Positions 31,449-42,674 of a DNA stretch of 64,000 bases are shown here, in pieces. The DNA comes from Oscheius dolichura. Taxonomy: Eukaryota > Nematoda > Chromadorea > Rhabditida > Rhabditidae. The stretch lies in contig OW051493.1 of assembly GCA_932521035.1 (NCBI GenBank), positions 372,001 through 436,000 of the forward strand, read 5' to 3'. Numbering within the stretch: the stretch's first letter is position 1; every line of letters starts with the position of its first letter. A model generated the notes under the pieces. The model saw nothing but the letters and a program-made list of their open reading frames with translations. It had not been told where the DNA came from and ran no database searches. The translations under genes were made by a program, and so were the position numbers.

Positions 31449-32138
31449 ATGCATTGTAAAAATACTTTTTTTTTCCTTTTTGGGGAGTTAATGGGATTAT
31501 AGCTTGGAAAACTGGGAAAAATAGGGGGATTTTGAGAGATTTTGGAGACAAAATGATGCTCAGAATCAGCTCTATTCAGTTTCCCTGTTGATTTTGGGAA
31601 AACGAGCAATTTTCGGAGTTTTATCGGCCTTTAGAGGCATTCACCCTGAACGAGCCTTTGGAATGGATAAAATTTTATCTTTTCGCCCACTTTACAGGAC
31701 GCTTTCACACTCAAAATGTAGCCCAGAATTTCCTCTACAAAAGCAACTATATCTCAACGTTTACCATCAAAAATTGATCTCGATATTTGCAGATTACAGA
31801 TTCTTTATTCTTTAAGTTCGCCTAGCGAAAAAGAGTAATTTGCGGTCAATTTTATAACTTTTCTGAAGCAGATTGACCTTATTTGGAAGGGGAGACATAA
31901 TTTATCGTAGGAAGAAGACGAAGGACAACTTCAGCTGCCAGAAGAGAACAAGAAAATGACAAACAGATCAGAGCCACCGGATTTGACCGGTAAGAATCCC
32001 CCCGAAATCCTTCTTGTACAATTTTGAAGCGCCATTGTCCAAAGGACTACTTCTGTGTAATTTTCCGGGTATTGAAGCATTTGGCAGAACTTTGAACAAT
32101 TTCTACTGTTTTATCAGTACTTCAAGAAGTTCTTTAAG
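31449..32138. other. Non-coding spacer downstream of the mucin
   Basis: AT-rich sequence without a supported exon chain. A short frame near 31910-31990 (Arg-, Thr- and Ser-rich, followed by a possible donor) may be a decayed upstream part of the retrotransposon fragment that follows, but the link is not demonstrated. Confidence 0.4.
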
Positions 32139-32552
32139 CAAAAACAGGCAATCTGCGACAGAGGGACGTCTCCAAGCTGGCCATCGCACAACGACGGATG
32201 ATGAGGAAGATGCTGAAAGTTAGCCTTTTGGAACACCGGACTAACGAATGGCTCTACCAGAAGTGCCCTCTTCCGGACATCAGACGACGCTGTGCAGAAC
32301 GAAAATGGCAATGGGCGAGAAGACTGGCCGAAGGAGACAATGACCGATGGACAAGAAGGATCGTGGAATGGAGACCATGGGAAAGAGGAAGGACACGAGG
32401 ACGCCCAAAAGCGAGATGGGCAGACAGTTTCGTCGAGTTCGCGAGCCCTAACTGGATTCGACACGCTGTTGACCGTGACCAGTGGAGAAGAAGCACGCTG
32501 CGACATGTAAATACATTGATATCGCAATAAAAGTTAAAGTTAAAGACAATCA
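32139..32552 (+). mobile_element. 3' fragment of a non-LTR (RTE-like) retrotransposon
   Basis: The frame ending at the TAA at 32528-32530 encodes about 130 residues typical of the region after the reverse transcriptase core in RTE-type elements. Motifs include QRRMMRKML, LLEHRTNEWL, KWQWARRLAEGDNDRW, VEWRPWERGRTRGRPKARWAD and NWIRHAVDRDQWRR. Just past the stop come AATAAA and short tandem copies of gttaaa, and RTE elements often end in such 3' microsatellites. The frame is closed upstream by a TAA near 32133, and the endonuclease and polymerase domains are absent, so this is a 5'-truncated dead copy. Assignment to RTE rather than another non-LTR clade is by pattern recall. Confidence 0.75.
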
Positions 32553-32559
32553 GTTAGTC

Positions 32560-34750
32560 GCCCAGAATTAGTGTCAAAAATGTTTTATTTCCTTTTTTTC
32601 GATAGCTTGATTCATCTAGCAATTTCTTATGTTTTATAGTACCTTTATAGAAAATCTCTAGCCAAAAATAACCAATGCACCGACTGACGCGTTGAATGAT
32701 TCAACTTTTCCCCCACAGTCAGTCACCTTCCCGCCCAAGGAATGACCACGCTTCCCGATTCAAATATTCAAATAGTCAAACGTAATTGAAGCTTCGTTTA
32801 TTTTTTCTTCCTCCTCGCGTAATTACGACGTGCCCCACCCCATAAAATAACCCCAATCAGGGCGTATCCACTCACCGGCACGTGGGGGAAGGGAAGGGAC
32901 GTCTCTCGAACCATTTCATCAGTCATTCAAAAGAGGATCCTCCTCCTGGATCCAGTGTGTACATTTTCCATTCAACTGCCTTCTTCTTTCCCCTTTTTTT
33001 CATTATTTTCCATAAAAATGGCATTTTTTGACTGTTAGCTGAAACTGGAAGCAGTGAGTTGAGTCAGAAACTTTCTTCTAATAGTTTTGGCGAAATCTTT
33101 TATATTAGTTTTTAGCCTGATTGGCGTTACAAACGACTGAAACTTGCTTCAAAAAGAAACGGCTGTGAAGTTTGAAGCAGTCTAGTTTCAAAAAAGATTG
33201 AAAGAAATTGGAAGAAAAGATGGAATTTCTCTTCAATGTTTTGAGGGAACCTTTTATAAAACAGTTTAGCCTAACTGACGATGCTTTCAACCCAATAATT
33301 TGCCGAGAAATAAGAACAGCGACCGTCTAGGCACTATACCTTGTCCAATTTCATTTCTCAATAAACTTACCTCCACATATGATCGGGTCAACTAATTTCC
33401 CCGGGAGTACCCGGAAGTCTTGCGGATGGAGTGTACGAAAAAGTAGCCAATTTGGTCCCACAACGATTTGATTCTGTCTGGTTACGGATTTTTGAGACTA
33501 GTAGAAGCTCTTACTTATCGGCTACCTTATTTCAAAGTTACATATAATGGGACGACCGCTGTTCTGCTCTAATTTTTAATATAAACTGCTCTTGAAACAA
33601 TGCCACCCGCTCAAAATTAATTCTAAAAAGTTTCCATTATTTGCACTAGCACAATTTGTGCTCCAATGGGATCACCCATGTTGATGGTTATTGCTGATCG
33701 TTGTCATTTTGCCTCTGATCCCTTCCCCAATCCAATTATTCCCGTAGGTAATTGAATAAAATTGAATATAAAATTGGGCTCAAAAACATTCCCCAGAACA
33801 ATGAGTCCTGTTTTTTTCCAGTTGTAGACTGATATTTATCAAATGTAATCAAAAAGAAGCTGAAAACGTCTATTTATCCCATTTGAGAATAACTAATAAT
33901 TAATTACCTCATATTTTTTCTGTTCTACTCGCTCTATTTGAAGAACTTCTTATGAACTTATTTGCTTTCCCTTTCGCTTCTTTGTCAGACTACAGAAAAC
34001 AAGAATAATAAACAGGATCTACCCTTTCCCTTCTATTATTGTTTCAGTTGTCAGTTCTGTTTTTGCTTCAACTATCCTTTTTATCTTCGATCTTTTGAGA
34101 AGTATATTTCTGGATCTTCATCGTAACGTTTGCGTCGAAAAATAGAAACTTACCAAGCAGAACGAAGATTATTTCTGTTCCTAGTTTTTAACTTATATGA
34201 CAGTGGTGAAAGGAATCCATTCTGTATGCCCAATATGATAATATCCCCAAAAAAAATCTGGGTAATCACTAATGGCAAGAAATTCTCGATACCACAACTA
34301 TCATCAATAAAATTCTTACATTTTTAAATGTTTTCCGAAACTTATTTGAACTTTTGATGGTAACCTGCAGTAATTGGCGATCACTGCTCTCCCCCTCGTT
34401 TCAGAATGAATGTTACCTCTCCATTCTCTTAGAGCTAAGTATTCCTCGCCGTTTAGTAATTTCTTGACTCCAGAACTTTACCGACTCCTCCTTTTTCAAA
34501 ATATTGTTTTTCCAAACCGAATAATATTGGTTCCTTCCGTCTATTTTATTCCTAATGGTTTCCTTCTTGTTAGAATCAGAGGATAGCTTTTTTTGGAAAT
34601 AAAAACTGGAAGGAAACTAAAGTTTTGTAGAATAAGTCGAATAAGTACAAACAATTGCTAATGTTTTGTCCACATTTTAAATATTTCACACAACTTTTTT
34701 GAACTTTTTCTTTGTTATTCAGCAGTTTCCTAACGCCCAATATATCCTTT
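32560..34750. other. Intergenic DNA before the chemoreceptor
   Basis: I see no exon chain, RNA gene or clear repeat in this AT-rich 2.2 kb. Open frames are short and random-looking. The stretch presumably carries the promoter of the downstream GPCR gene. Confidence 0.45.
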
Positions 34751-34755
34751 TCAGA

Positions 34756-37700
34756 ATGAATTCAACCGCTTCCTCGCTCTACGACTACAGTATCCACCGT
34801 CCTATAATCTACAGCGGAGTGGCGTTCTTCACAATTGCCGGGATTTTCGGAAATTTGAATCTGATCTTGGTTCATTTGAGGAAATCCTCGTTGCGGACGA
34901 AATATGGTAGGAAAAGGGAAGCAGATCTTTGAAAAATAGAACTTTTCAGGGATTCTACTCTGCACGTTGTCCGTCTTTCAAACGTTGTGTCTCTGTTTTG
35001 AATGGGTCGGAGTTGTTTACACCCTCATCAGTGAGTACTTTGATTTGGAAGCAAAGAAGAGAGGGAAATGGAAATTATTTGAAACTTTTACACTAAGGAG
35101 TCAATATCCTCTTGAAAGTTGGAAAAACTAAATAGGAAAAGTGAAAGATTTTTAAAGAGAAACTCCCGTGATTCTATAAAAAAAATTCATTTTCACCACA
35201 ATAGCATTCTATGGAACAACCCAATTTCGAATTTTAGAATTAAAAGGGGCAGCCAAAACCAGAAAAACCTCAATTTTACCCTCTGAAGGTTTTAGAAAAC
35301 CGGATTTTGCCCCAAAATTGTGGAGAAGTAGTAGATTTTCCTCATTAATTGTCCTTGCTGGCGACTCTTTGAAGATCTTTTGATTAGAATAACTGGCAGA
35401 TGAACTTCTTATTGGGAAGATGAAATGATAATTTTTTCCCAACACAGATTTTTTCCCCCAGTACATTTTAGTATTTTGTCTCCACCTGAAGAAACAACAT
35501 AAGAAAACCTGCTAAAAAAAGGGAAATATGATTTTTGGTTGCTGACACCGCTTACCTATTATTTCCACAAGTCGAGTCTCCATTTTATCGCATTTCCAAA
35601 ACATAAAAGTAACCTGGAAAGGAAAAATAACCACTGTTTGGGAATTTTTATGTTCCAAGAGCCATTTTTGAGGATTTTCTGTGCTTTCACTTCACTATCA
35701 ATATGCCTATGCAGAAAAAAGAAAACTTCTCAATTTTTTTGGTAATACCATTTTTTGAACTTGACAGGGAACTTCGACTATTACCGCAAATAAACCCCTC
35801 ATTTTATGGTTTTCCAATATCCCAAAGAATCCTTTTCCAGCTTCCGTAATCCTCCGTCTCAATTGTTTCTACCTTCTCTTCACTTACGTCTTCGTCCATT
35901 GCCTACAGACCGGAATCCTGGCCATGATATCTATCGATCTTCTAATTTCTGTTGTTTCGCCCGTCAGGTAAATAATTTTTCCTTTCTTTATATCCCAATA
36001 CTGCACCCTCCTGCAGAATGGAAGCTGAAAATTTCCCAATTTTCCTATTTTAGGCACCGAAAATCCTCAAATTATTCCTACTGCTTGATAATTTGCATTC
36101 CTCCCGTCATCTATGGGATAATTTCCGTAATGTTGGGGTTCCACTTTGCGGATAAAGCCGAAATTAGTATCTGTAACCCGCCAAATAGTCTACAAACCGT
36201 TGGTAAGCCATTTCTGCTCTTTTCCGTTTCAAAAAATCTATTTTAGCCAATAGTTTTTGGTATTTTGGCGCCCTACTAGCTGGAGGAGTCGTTATTGTCA
36301 ATTACGCCGTCGTATATTTGATTATTTTTGTAAAAAGTGAGTTTAAAGGACGGGAAATGATCTCAGATTACTGTAGTTTTGAAAAATTGAGAGAAAATAA
36401 GTTTTAGGTAGGAAAGAACGCGCCCCAATGGAAATGGAACGGCGGGCAATGAAATCGCTGAGTGTTATCCTGTTTGTATTTATATTTTCCCGCTATTTTG
36501 GCGTGTTATTCTCTAATTTTCTCATTGTCACCAACGCCGATCCCGCCTTCATCTCACTCTACCAAAGTTATAATGTAAGTTGAGGAAAATTTAGTCGCCA
36601 AGATAATCGTGAAATCTGGGAAAGATAGCTTTTGACTGTTGGGGAAAACATAAAAAGCGTAATAATGGGTTGTTCTAGAGATCGAAATAAGGTCGAAAAG
36701 CCGATTACAAAATTTCCTGGTCAGAGCTTTTTATCAAATTACCAAAACAGAAAACCTTCACTTTCTTTCAATTATATGGTTCTTACTCGTTTTTTCCCGA
36801 GTTCAGTCCTTTTCCTAATTATTTAGGAAATTTTCCGAGGACACGATACTTGCAAAAGTAGGAAACCGTTTGAATTAGCCTGTATAGCAGAAAACTGGAA
36901 CAAAAATAATTGGAAAGAACATACGAAGTAGCCCATATTCCAGGTTCTTTTTCTTTTTATGTTTTCTCCATTAGCTAAAAAACTGTCTTCCCGACTGTCT
37001 GCACTCATGCTCCAAAACGAAACGGTGAACAACCATGTATTAGAAAATTATTTGGACAAAAGTTTTTATCCAGTTGCCAAAACAACAAAATTCCCATTTT
37101 CTTTCACTTTCAGGACCGTTTTCGGTGAAATTGTGGTCGTTTTGAAGTCTTTTTGGAGAAATTTCCCGAATTATTCTATGTAGATTAGTAAACAATGTTT
37201 AGTTCTACCATATTTAGCATAAAACTGGAACAAAAGTAACTCGATCATGAGTTATAATGCCAGTTTTACCCCCATTCGTTGCTTACCCAGCTACAAACCG
37301 TCGAAGTACTCGTATTCAGTTTTTAACAACGGAGATAAACATAGAAAAGTCGATTTCTAACTCCCCGAAAAGGTCAAATTAGTCAGCTGTCGCAGGCGGA
37401 ATTGTCTAACTGTGGTTTGAATAGCTGGGTTGCTACAAAAAGAAAGAGCAGAACAGCAGTGATTTCTATTTGAAGTAGACTATATATCATATTCATGATC
37501 CCCCCAACGTATGCAGCTAAAATATTGAAAACAAAACCATGGAGATTCTATAAAACAAGCCAGTATAACAATTTTACAAAAACAAAAATTACCTTCGTTA
37601 TACATTGTAGCGAAAGTTTTCTCTTATAGAGGCATAAAAACCTGAAATGGTGACCAGAAATTCAATAAGCTGGTTACTGACTCGAACAAAACAAGATTGA

Positions 37701-38200
37701 ATAATTTCCATTTGAAACTGGCTATTCATGGATTGCGTAAACCCGTAAATAATAAAATTTCATCAACCGTACATATAAGATTATTGTAAGGACAATCGTT
37801 TATATAAGCATGGAATGGAAGTTGTCTCATAAAAATCTTCAAAGAAAGTGAAAAAAATGGGTTGGATTACGGTAGAAATATTGAAGTTTCGTATACAGTA
37901 TGTATAAAATTATCAGACTAACCCAATATTCAGCTTTGCAGATACTGTTTCCCGCCTTTTCATTCAAAAATTTCCCTTTTTCAGGTCTTCTTCGCCTTGG
38001 CCCTCTACAGTCAGAACTTCTATGTCTGTTACTGGAGGAGTACAGAATACCGTAACCTGTTGAAGGAGCAGCTACTTCTCGGGATACTCTTCTTCTTTCC
38101 CCATTCACATTGGCTCAGGGAAAAGCTTCCAGTGATACAAATATTCACCGTCAGGACAAAGGGGCACAGCTTGGCTAATACTAGAAGTTCTAAAAACTGA
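34756..38200 (+). CDS. Serpentine chemoreceptor, srsx-like GPCR
   Basis: Seven exons: 34756-34906, 34950-35030, 35841-35967, 36054-36202, 36247-36336, 36408-36574 and 37985-38200. All splice phases agree and the product is 326 residues. Seven hydrophobic segments are visible near residues 17-41, 52-77, 88-113, 129-148, 170-198, 215-240 and 246-272. Family-like features are GNLNLILVHLRK at the end of TM1, LRLNCFYLLFTYVF and SIDLLISVVSPVR around TM3, and YSQNFYVCYWRSTEYR after TM7, the usual srsx tail. The likely role is a plasma-membrane odorant or peptide receptor in a sensory neuron. The ATG directly follows a ttttcag, a possible trans-splice site. Intron 6 is 1.4 kb and contains an internal duplication. 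Nothing suggests a pseudogene. Confidence 0.85.
36640..37250 (+). repeat. Diverged ~340-bp tandem duplication in GPCR intron 6
   Basis: The same order of short motifs appears twice: TTTTATC followed by a (T/C)(T/C)ACCAAAA-like string and TTTCTTTCA, then a GGAACAAAA string, near 36725-36905 and again near 37065-37235. The copies are diverged and non-coding. Confidence 0.4.
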
Positions 38201-38457
38201 AAATAAGCCTTCAGGAATTGGATAAAAGGAAATAAAGAGTTTTATATTAATGTAGTGGAACATGAATTTATTCAAAAAAATATTCTTCCAGCATTATTTC
38301 TTCTGGATGAATTTTTCACTCTTCCCCTCTTTCCGGCCCATATCTCTCATCAACCATTACCCTGTTCTGGAAATGTTCACCAGTTTATTTTATAGATTTT
38401 TTTGCTACACGCTCGCTCACAGAATTATCCACTTCCGTTTCCCTTTGTGCCCGGGAA

Positions 38458-38723
38458 ATGTTGTCTCATCTCAAAGGTACGTTAGCAATCCGTCTCAAAT
38501 ATACGCTATCTGTTTTATTTCACATTTTGAAACTTCACTTGGAAAAATATGGGCAATGGACCTGGTTTCTTCCAAAGAAAATACCCCAATTTCAGTCTCC
38601 CAATGTCCGAAAGGTTTCCACGAATTCGGAGCATACTGTATGCATGACGGTGAGGACACATTCTGGACAGATGCCGACGCCCAGGATCAACTGAAGGCGC
38701 TACTCAACGCCGGCTCCTGCTAA
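38458..38723 (+). pseudogene. Short CTLD-like fragment or tiny two-exon gene
   Basis: The end of the frame (38596-38723) follows an aatttcag acceptor and encodes SQCPKGFHEFGAYCMHDG and about 25 more residues to a TAA. The CPKGFxxFGxYC start resembles the first strand of C-type lectin domains, but the frame stops well before the rest of a domain. An upstream piece from the ATG at 38458 to the donor at 38477 joins in phase (119-nt intron) to give only about 50 residues. It is most likely a relic of a lectin-type gene, given the lectin gene next door, though it may also be the last exon of an unrecognised gene. Confidence 0.3.
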
Positions 38724-39010
38724 CCGAATTCACCACGTTTTAAGATTTATCGATTATCTAATAATTATTTCGATGCTATCGTGATATCTAACTGTAAATT
38801 ATGCAAGTATTCCCCTCTGACCATATCCAAAAGAGAGAATCTCACCCGCCTGAATCTATCCTGGTTGAACCCATTTCTTTGTAAGATTTCAATGTGAAAA
38901 TAAATATCTTTTCATCTCTTCCGTCTTCAATCCACTGCAGCTACTATTTTGCAAAGAAAACCACTGTGTGATTCTTCATCCATGTTTCTTCCACATTTTT
39001 CCCTTGTTCA

Positions 39011-39224
39011 CCCTGTTCCATACATTTTTTGACTGTTCATCCATGTTTTCTCTGAACTCATTGTCCGAGCTTGTGTTTAATTCTACCGATTGAGTTTCTC
39101 GGCATTTTCTTTTTGTCCTCTCAAAATATTGCTTTCCAATATAAGACGGATTGATTTTTTTAATGTTTATTAACAATTTTAACGAGTAGTTGCGCATACG
39201 AAATGGTTTTGTCGACAGTTTTCA
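39011..39224 (-). repeat. 3' flank duplicated with the lectin gene (partner 48555-48822)
   Basis: Downstream of the stop on the minus strand, about 210 bp match the region after the other lectin gene almost base for base (for example aattgttaataaacattta and ccgagaaactcaatcggtag). The segmental duplication therefore covers the gene and its 3' flank, and homology stops near 39011. Confidence 0.85.
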
Positions 39225-40700
39225 TCAAGTAGCGGCAATCATGCACAAAAAGTCAGACGAATCAGTACACGGTCTGTTGAACCACTTACCAGCACTGGCT
39301 GGAATTGCAGACATCTAAAACATAGCGGTCTTCTTCTAGATTTTTATATTTTTTACCACCATGCAATTATAACCAGCCGTTGCCGTTGGCTGGCCTGGCG
39401 CATTCCAATTCTCATAGCCGTACTAAAGGATATTACATAACAATGAATGAAAGGAGACGTTACCGTAGTTCCATCAGTCCAATACCATGAGCCTAGCATC
39501 CCTGTCAGTGAATAACCACCCATGAAAACAAAGAAAGTCGCACCAGCAAGGTTACCTAGGAAGGAAATTCATTGGTTCGACTAAATTGTTTCTAAATATA
39601 TCGACAAATGATTCCCAATGTTCCTTCTAAGAACCGCTTTCTTCTTTAAAATCTAGGTGTAGCAGGGTATTTGGTCGCGGTGGTTTGATCAAACAATTGA
39701 GCCAAATGCTTTCTAAAAAAGTTTATCCCCGTAGTGAACTCTTTTTGTACATTCCTGTCAAGCCACGCTGGCACCTTTGAGTTCCTCTTTTCAAGATAGT
39801 GATTAATAGTTTTGCTCCATTTGCAAGGCCATAAAACCCAGACGCATTGATAAAATTAGTCGCCGTTCAAAAAAAAATGAAACCTACTGCGGATAAAAGC
39901 ATTTTCATCCGCATTATGAATGGAAGCCAATGTTGCACCAGCCACCACAGCATTACATTTCGCATTATCCACCGATCCGCTTGATGCTGGTACACGCAGA
40001 TAGCAGAAATTGTTGGCTGGATTGAGTACCCACGAGGGAGGACACACTGAAACACAGAAATTTAAATAGGAACGATTGGAAATGGAGGGTTTTCACTGAT
40101 CCCAATTCTGTAGCCTAAATAAACAAAGCGGCTTTTTTTGTTCAGTTTTAGTCGAAAATGACTTTTGGCGCGCTCTTTCAAACCGCTCTAACTCCTCTAA
40201 AGAACCACTTTCCGAGAGGCTATTATCGCTTTTCGCCACCTCATCAACCTCACCAAATGCTCGCCGCGTTCGATTAATTCGACCTTGCTTATTTGTTTTG
40301 CTTCTATCAGAATTTTATGGCGAACAAGATGAAATAGGTCATGTTCCATGAAAATAAAGAATCGTTTAGATATAACCCAAAATAGAATTTTTGGGGTGAA
40401 ACTAGCGTTTTTGCATGGGTTGCTCACTTCCTGTTGTTGTGGTTGTAGTCGTCGTCGTTGTGGTCGATGTGGTCGTAGTTGGCTCGGCAGTTGCCTGACT
40501 GGTCGTTTCGGCCGCCATATCCAACACGGTTGTCAGTAAAACGGAGGTTGTCGCTTCCATCTCGTCCTCGTACATATCGTCCGCTGGAAACCTCATTGAA
40601 AGAAGAGTAAAATAGACTTACGGGTTACGGTAGGGATGCAGGAGGAGGCAAGGGGAAGACGGCATAGGAATAAAAGAAGAACAGCTCTAAAAGCAGCCAT
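39225..40700 (-). CDS. Secreted C-type lectin-like protein with Thr-rich linker (copy 1)
   Basis: Six exons on the minus strand: 40700-40622, 40583-40428, 40046-39888, 39555-39464, 39422-39357 and 39314-39225. They are in phase throughout and encode 213 residues. Residues 1-20 are a signal peptide (MAAFRAVLLLFLCRLPLASS). Residues 27-78 are an acidic then Thr/Ser-rich linker. The CTLD follows: CPPSW, NNFCY, a helix ending [33 protein letters not shown] and a final FLCM. The canonical calcium-site WND is replaced (KWFNRPC) and QPx is only partly kept, so calcium-dependent sugar binding is doubtful. It is probably an extracellular immune or cuticle-surface protein. An inverted paralogue with the same exon lengths lies at 46986-48554. 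Confidence 0.85.
40190..40400 (-). repeat. Dispersed repeat shared with 49490-49700
   Basis: Read on the minus strand, this stretch matches 49490-49700 on the plus strand: both contain tataacccaaaatagagttt or a close variant, cataaaattctga and ataagcaaggtcgaatta. It lies in intron 2 of the lectin gene. The shared frame is coding-like (LVRHKIL, ISKVELIER) but short; its origin is unknown. Confidence 0.6.
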
Positions 40701-40741
40701 ATCACGCGCTAAGCGGTCGGGATAATGGCGACGAGAAAGGG

Positions 40742-40821
40742 GGGATACGCTTTTTCACTGCAGTTACGGATCGCACCACCAGGGATACGCTTTTTCACTG
40801 CAGTTACGGATCGCACCGCCA
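40742..40821. repeat. Two 40-bp direct tandem repeats upstream of the lectin ATG
   Basis: The string gggatacgctttttcactg and the 20 bases after it recur with a 40-bp period and one or two mismatches. The pair sits 42-121 bp upstream of the lectin start codon on the minus strand, so it may lie in its promoter or 5' UTR. Confidence 0.8.
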
Positions 40822-40882
40822 TTATACTTGCTAATAAAACGAGAAACAGAAAGGCTGGTGGCTAGCGCCCTGACAGCCAGCG

Positions 40883-41204
40883 GTGGTAGAAAGATTTGAT
40901 GAGATCCGGGATAGACTTATCGATTCTCTTGTTGGCCCAATAGTGTTAGGATCAGAAAATGGGACTCCGTCCGAAACTGTTGTGGGAACAACCCGAAATG
41001 GCAACCGTAACGAAAGAAAACAATCCTTTAAACAAAATGTTTCGGGGATTGACCTTATGCCGAAAGAGTCTCCGATGAGAAAATTAGTTTGATTTTGTTG
41101 TTGGCAAGAAGCCGTTCTCTTTTATTCTCCTATCAATACCGCTCTGCCCCCTTCTCCCTTTTAATAAACTTCTAGAACTTAATGGATTCCGGTAACCGTA
41201 TTTA
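40883..41204 (+). other. Spacer with a frame resembling one at 47710-47970
   Basis: An open frame (40883-41092) encodes a Pro/Asn/Arg stretch (PSETVVGTTRNGNRNERKQ) that resembles, in order, part of the minus-strand frame at 47710-47970 ([19 protein letters not shown]). The two stretches are probably copies of one dispersed repeat. No splice pattern supports a gene. Confidence 0.3.
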
Positions 41205-42577
41205 TATCATATTTTACTTGTTGTTAAAGAAATCGTTCGTTTTACTTTAACCGAGATTACGAACAGAGAACAAATAGGAAATGGAAGCGGAGGAAGGATT
41301 TATAAAGGAGATCAGCTATATTTTGGGTGAGTTTTAGAATTCCGTAAGTGAAGAAGAATAGTTTAGAAAAGTTGCTGTGAAGGAGGTCTTCTGGTCAAAG
41401 GAACATCCGCTCGAAAAATATAAACAGGAGATCGAGGCTCTCGTCACGGTACAATCAAGCTTTTGTTGTTCAATAAAAACAACTTTTTAGCATCGGCATC
41501 GAAACATTGTACGCCTGTTCGGAACTCTTTGGGACGGGGAGAATGCCGCAAATTATTTGGGTTATGTAATGGAATTTATGGAAGAGAGCACGCTTCACGA
41601 TGGTTTGCCCCTTTATTTTAAACTGGAAACGATTTTTAAGTTATTTATAACAAGACAGAAAGCTACAATATACTGGAAAGGCACTTTTGGATCAAACAAA
41701 TTGGACTGGGCCTGCAATTCCTCCATGAAAATGGGGTATTTCACAGAGATGTCAAGCCAGAAAAGCGAGTGAGCATAGTGTCTTGAGAACATTTGATTCC
41801 AGCATCTATTTGTGCGGTAATACGCCGAAATTGGCTGGCTTTGGGATCGCGAAGAGTATCAGTCTTACTGCAGGGTAGGTGAAATAGTTCTCAGTCTGGA
41901 ATACTTGTTTCAGAGTGGATGCCTTGCATTACACGACTCCTGAAGTCTTTACTACAGGGCAATATGGTCCAGCAGCTGATATCTACTCCCTTGCTATCAC
42001 AATCTGGGAAATATTCCATAGAGAGTGCCGTATTGGTTAATTTTCTTTACAACGGTTTAGAAAACCCTACTCTGAGCTGGGAAGAAATGACGTGGCATTT
42101 TACATGCAAGAAGTTAAAAATGGAGCACGCCCACGGATGAGCTCAACTGAAATTGACAGGGATTCATCGAGATTTATAGAAAGGTACCTTTTGGCAAAGC
42201 GTATTCTTTTTGAACTTTGTGTCATATTCAGCTGTTGGCTAGCAGACATCCCTGGGAGACCACCGATAGCAAGAATTATTCAATATTTTGGCCCAAAATT
42301 CGAAAATCTTGAGGATAGAACAGACTACGAGACTGCTCTTGGTCAGTCGATCGATTTGTCTTCATTTGAAGAAGAGGATCTAACTGATACAGTAGGATCT
42401 AACCCGTCAAAACATCTCGAAAAATTTCAGATTCTAGATTTGCCCAGTTTTTATGGAAGACGCCCTTGTGGAAGGGCGCCTTGGCCGACGCCCCCGATTC
42501 GTGTTGGCGGAGGCTCCGCGTTACAGTCTCCCCCGTTCCATTTGGTTTACAAATCGTCGTTTTTTATAACCAAGTGA
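41205..42577 (+). pseudogene. TAK1/MOM-4-like protein kinase relic with GFG instead of DFG
   Basis: Eight exon blocks can be chained in phase: up to 41326, 41367-41448, 41491-41602, 41641-41764, 41803-41874, 41914-42024, 42061-42183 and 42232-42577. Kinase landmarks follow in order: Gly-rich loop IGNGSGGRIYKG, VAVKE (catalytic Lys), a helix C Glu, HRDVKPEN, LAGFGIAK, TPEVF, DIYSLAITIWEIF, GARPRM and RSCW. They look closest to the TAK1/MAP3K7 and nematode MOM-4 group. The metal-binding Asp of DFG is Gly (codon GGC at 41837), and HRDVKPEN is restored only through a GC-AG intron (41765-41802). No in-frame ATG is found before the Gly-rich loop, as a TAA precedes 41205, and the C-terminal tail runs into a dispersed repeat. 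It is either an inactive duplicated kinase or an expressed pseudokinase whose first exon lies elsewhere. Confidence 0.7.
42545..42577. repeat. Dispersed repeat end forming the kinase tail
   Basis: The last codons of the kinase frame (YKSSFFITK) come from a sequence whose reverse complement, including cacttggttataaaaaa, recurs at 46623-46655 beside another repeat copy. The terminal part of the kinase frame is therefore repeat-derived. Confidence 0.6.
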
Positions 42578-42674
42578 TAAAAGTACATAATTGAAGTTTT
42601 CTCCTTTCTCCTGTGTAAAAAATAATTTATTAAATAGAAAATACGAAACATTTAGTGTATTTTTGTTAAATTTT

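Noticed and set aside
38262-38600. Plus-strand frame running from 38262 into the CTLD-like fragment
   Set aside because: The upstream part is AT-rich, random-looking sequence across a clear acceptor at 38595. Only the last ~43 codons look protein-like.
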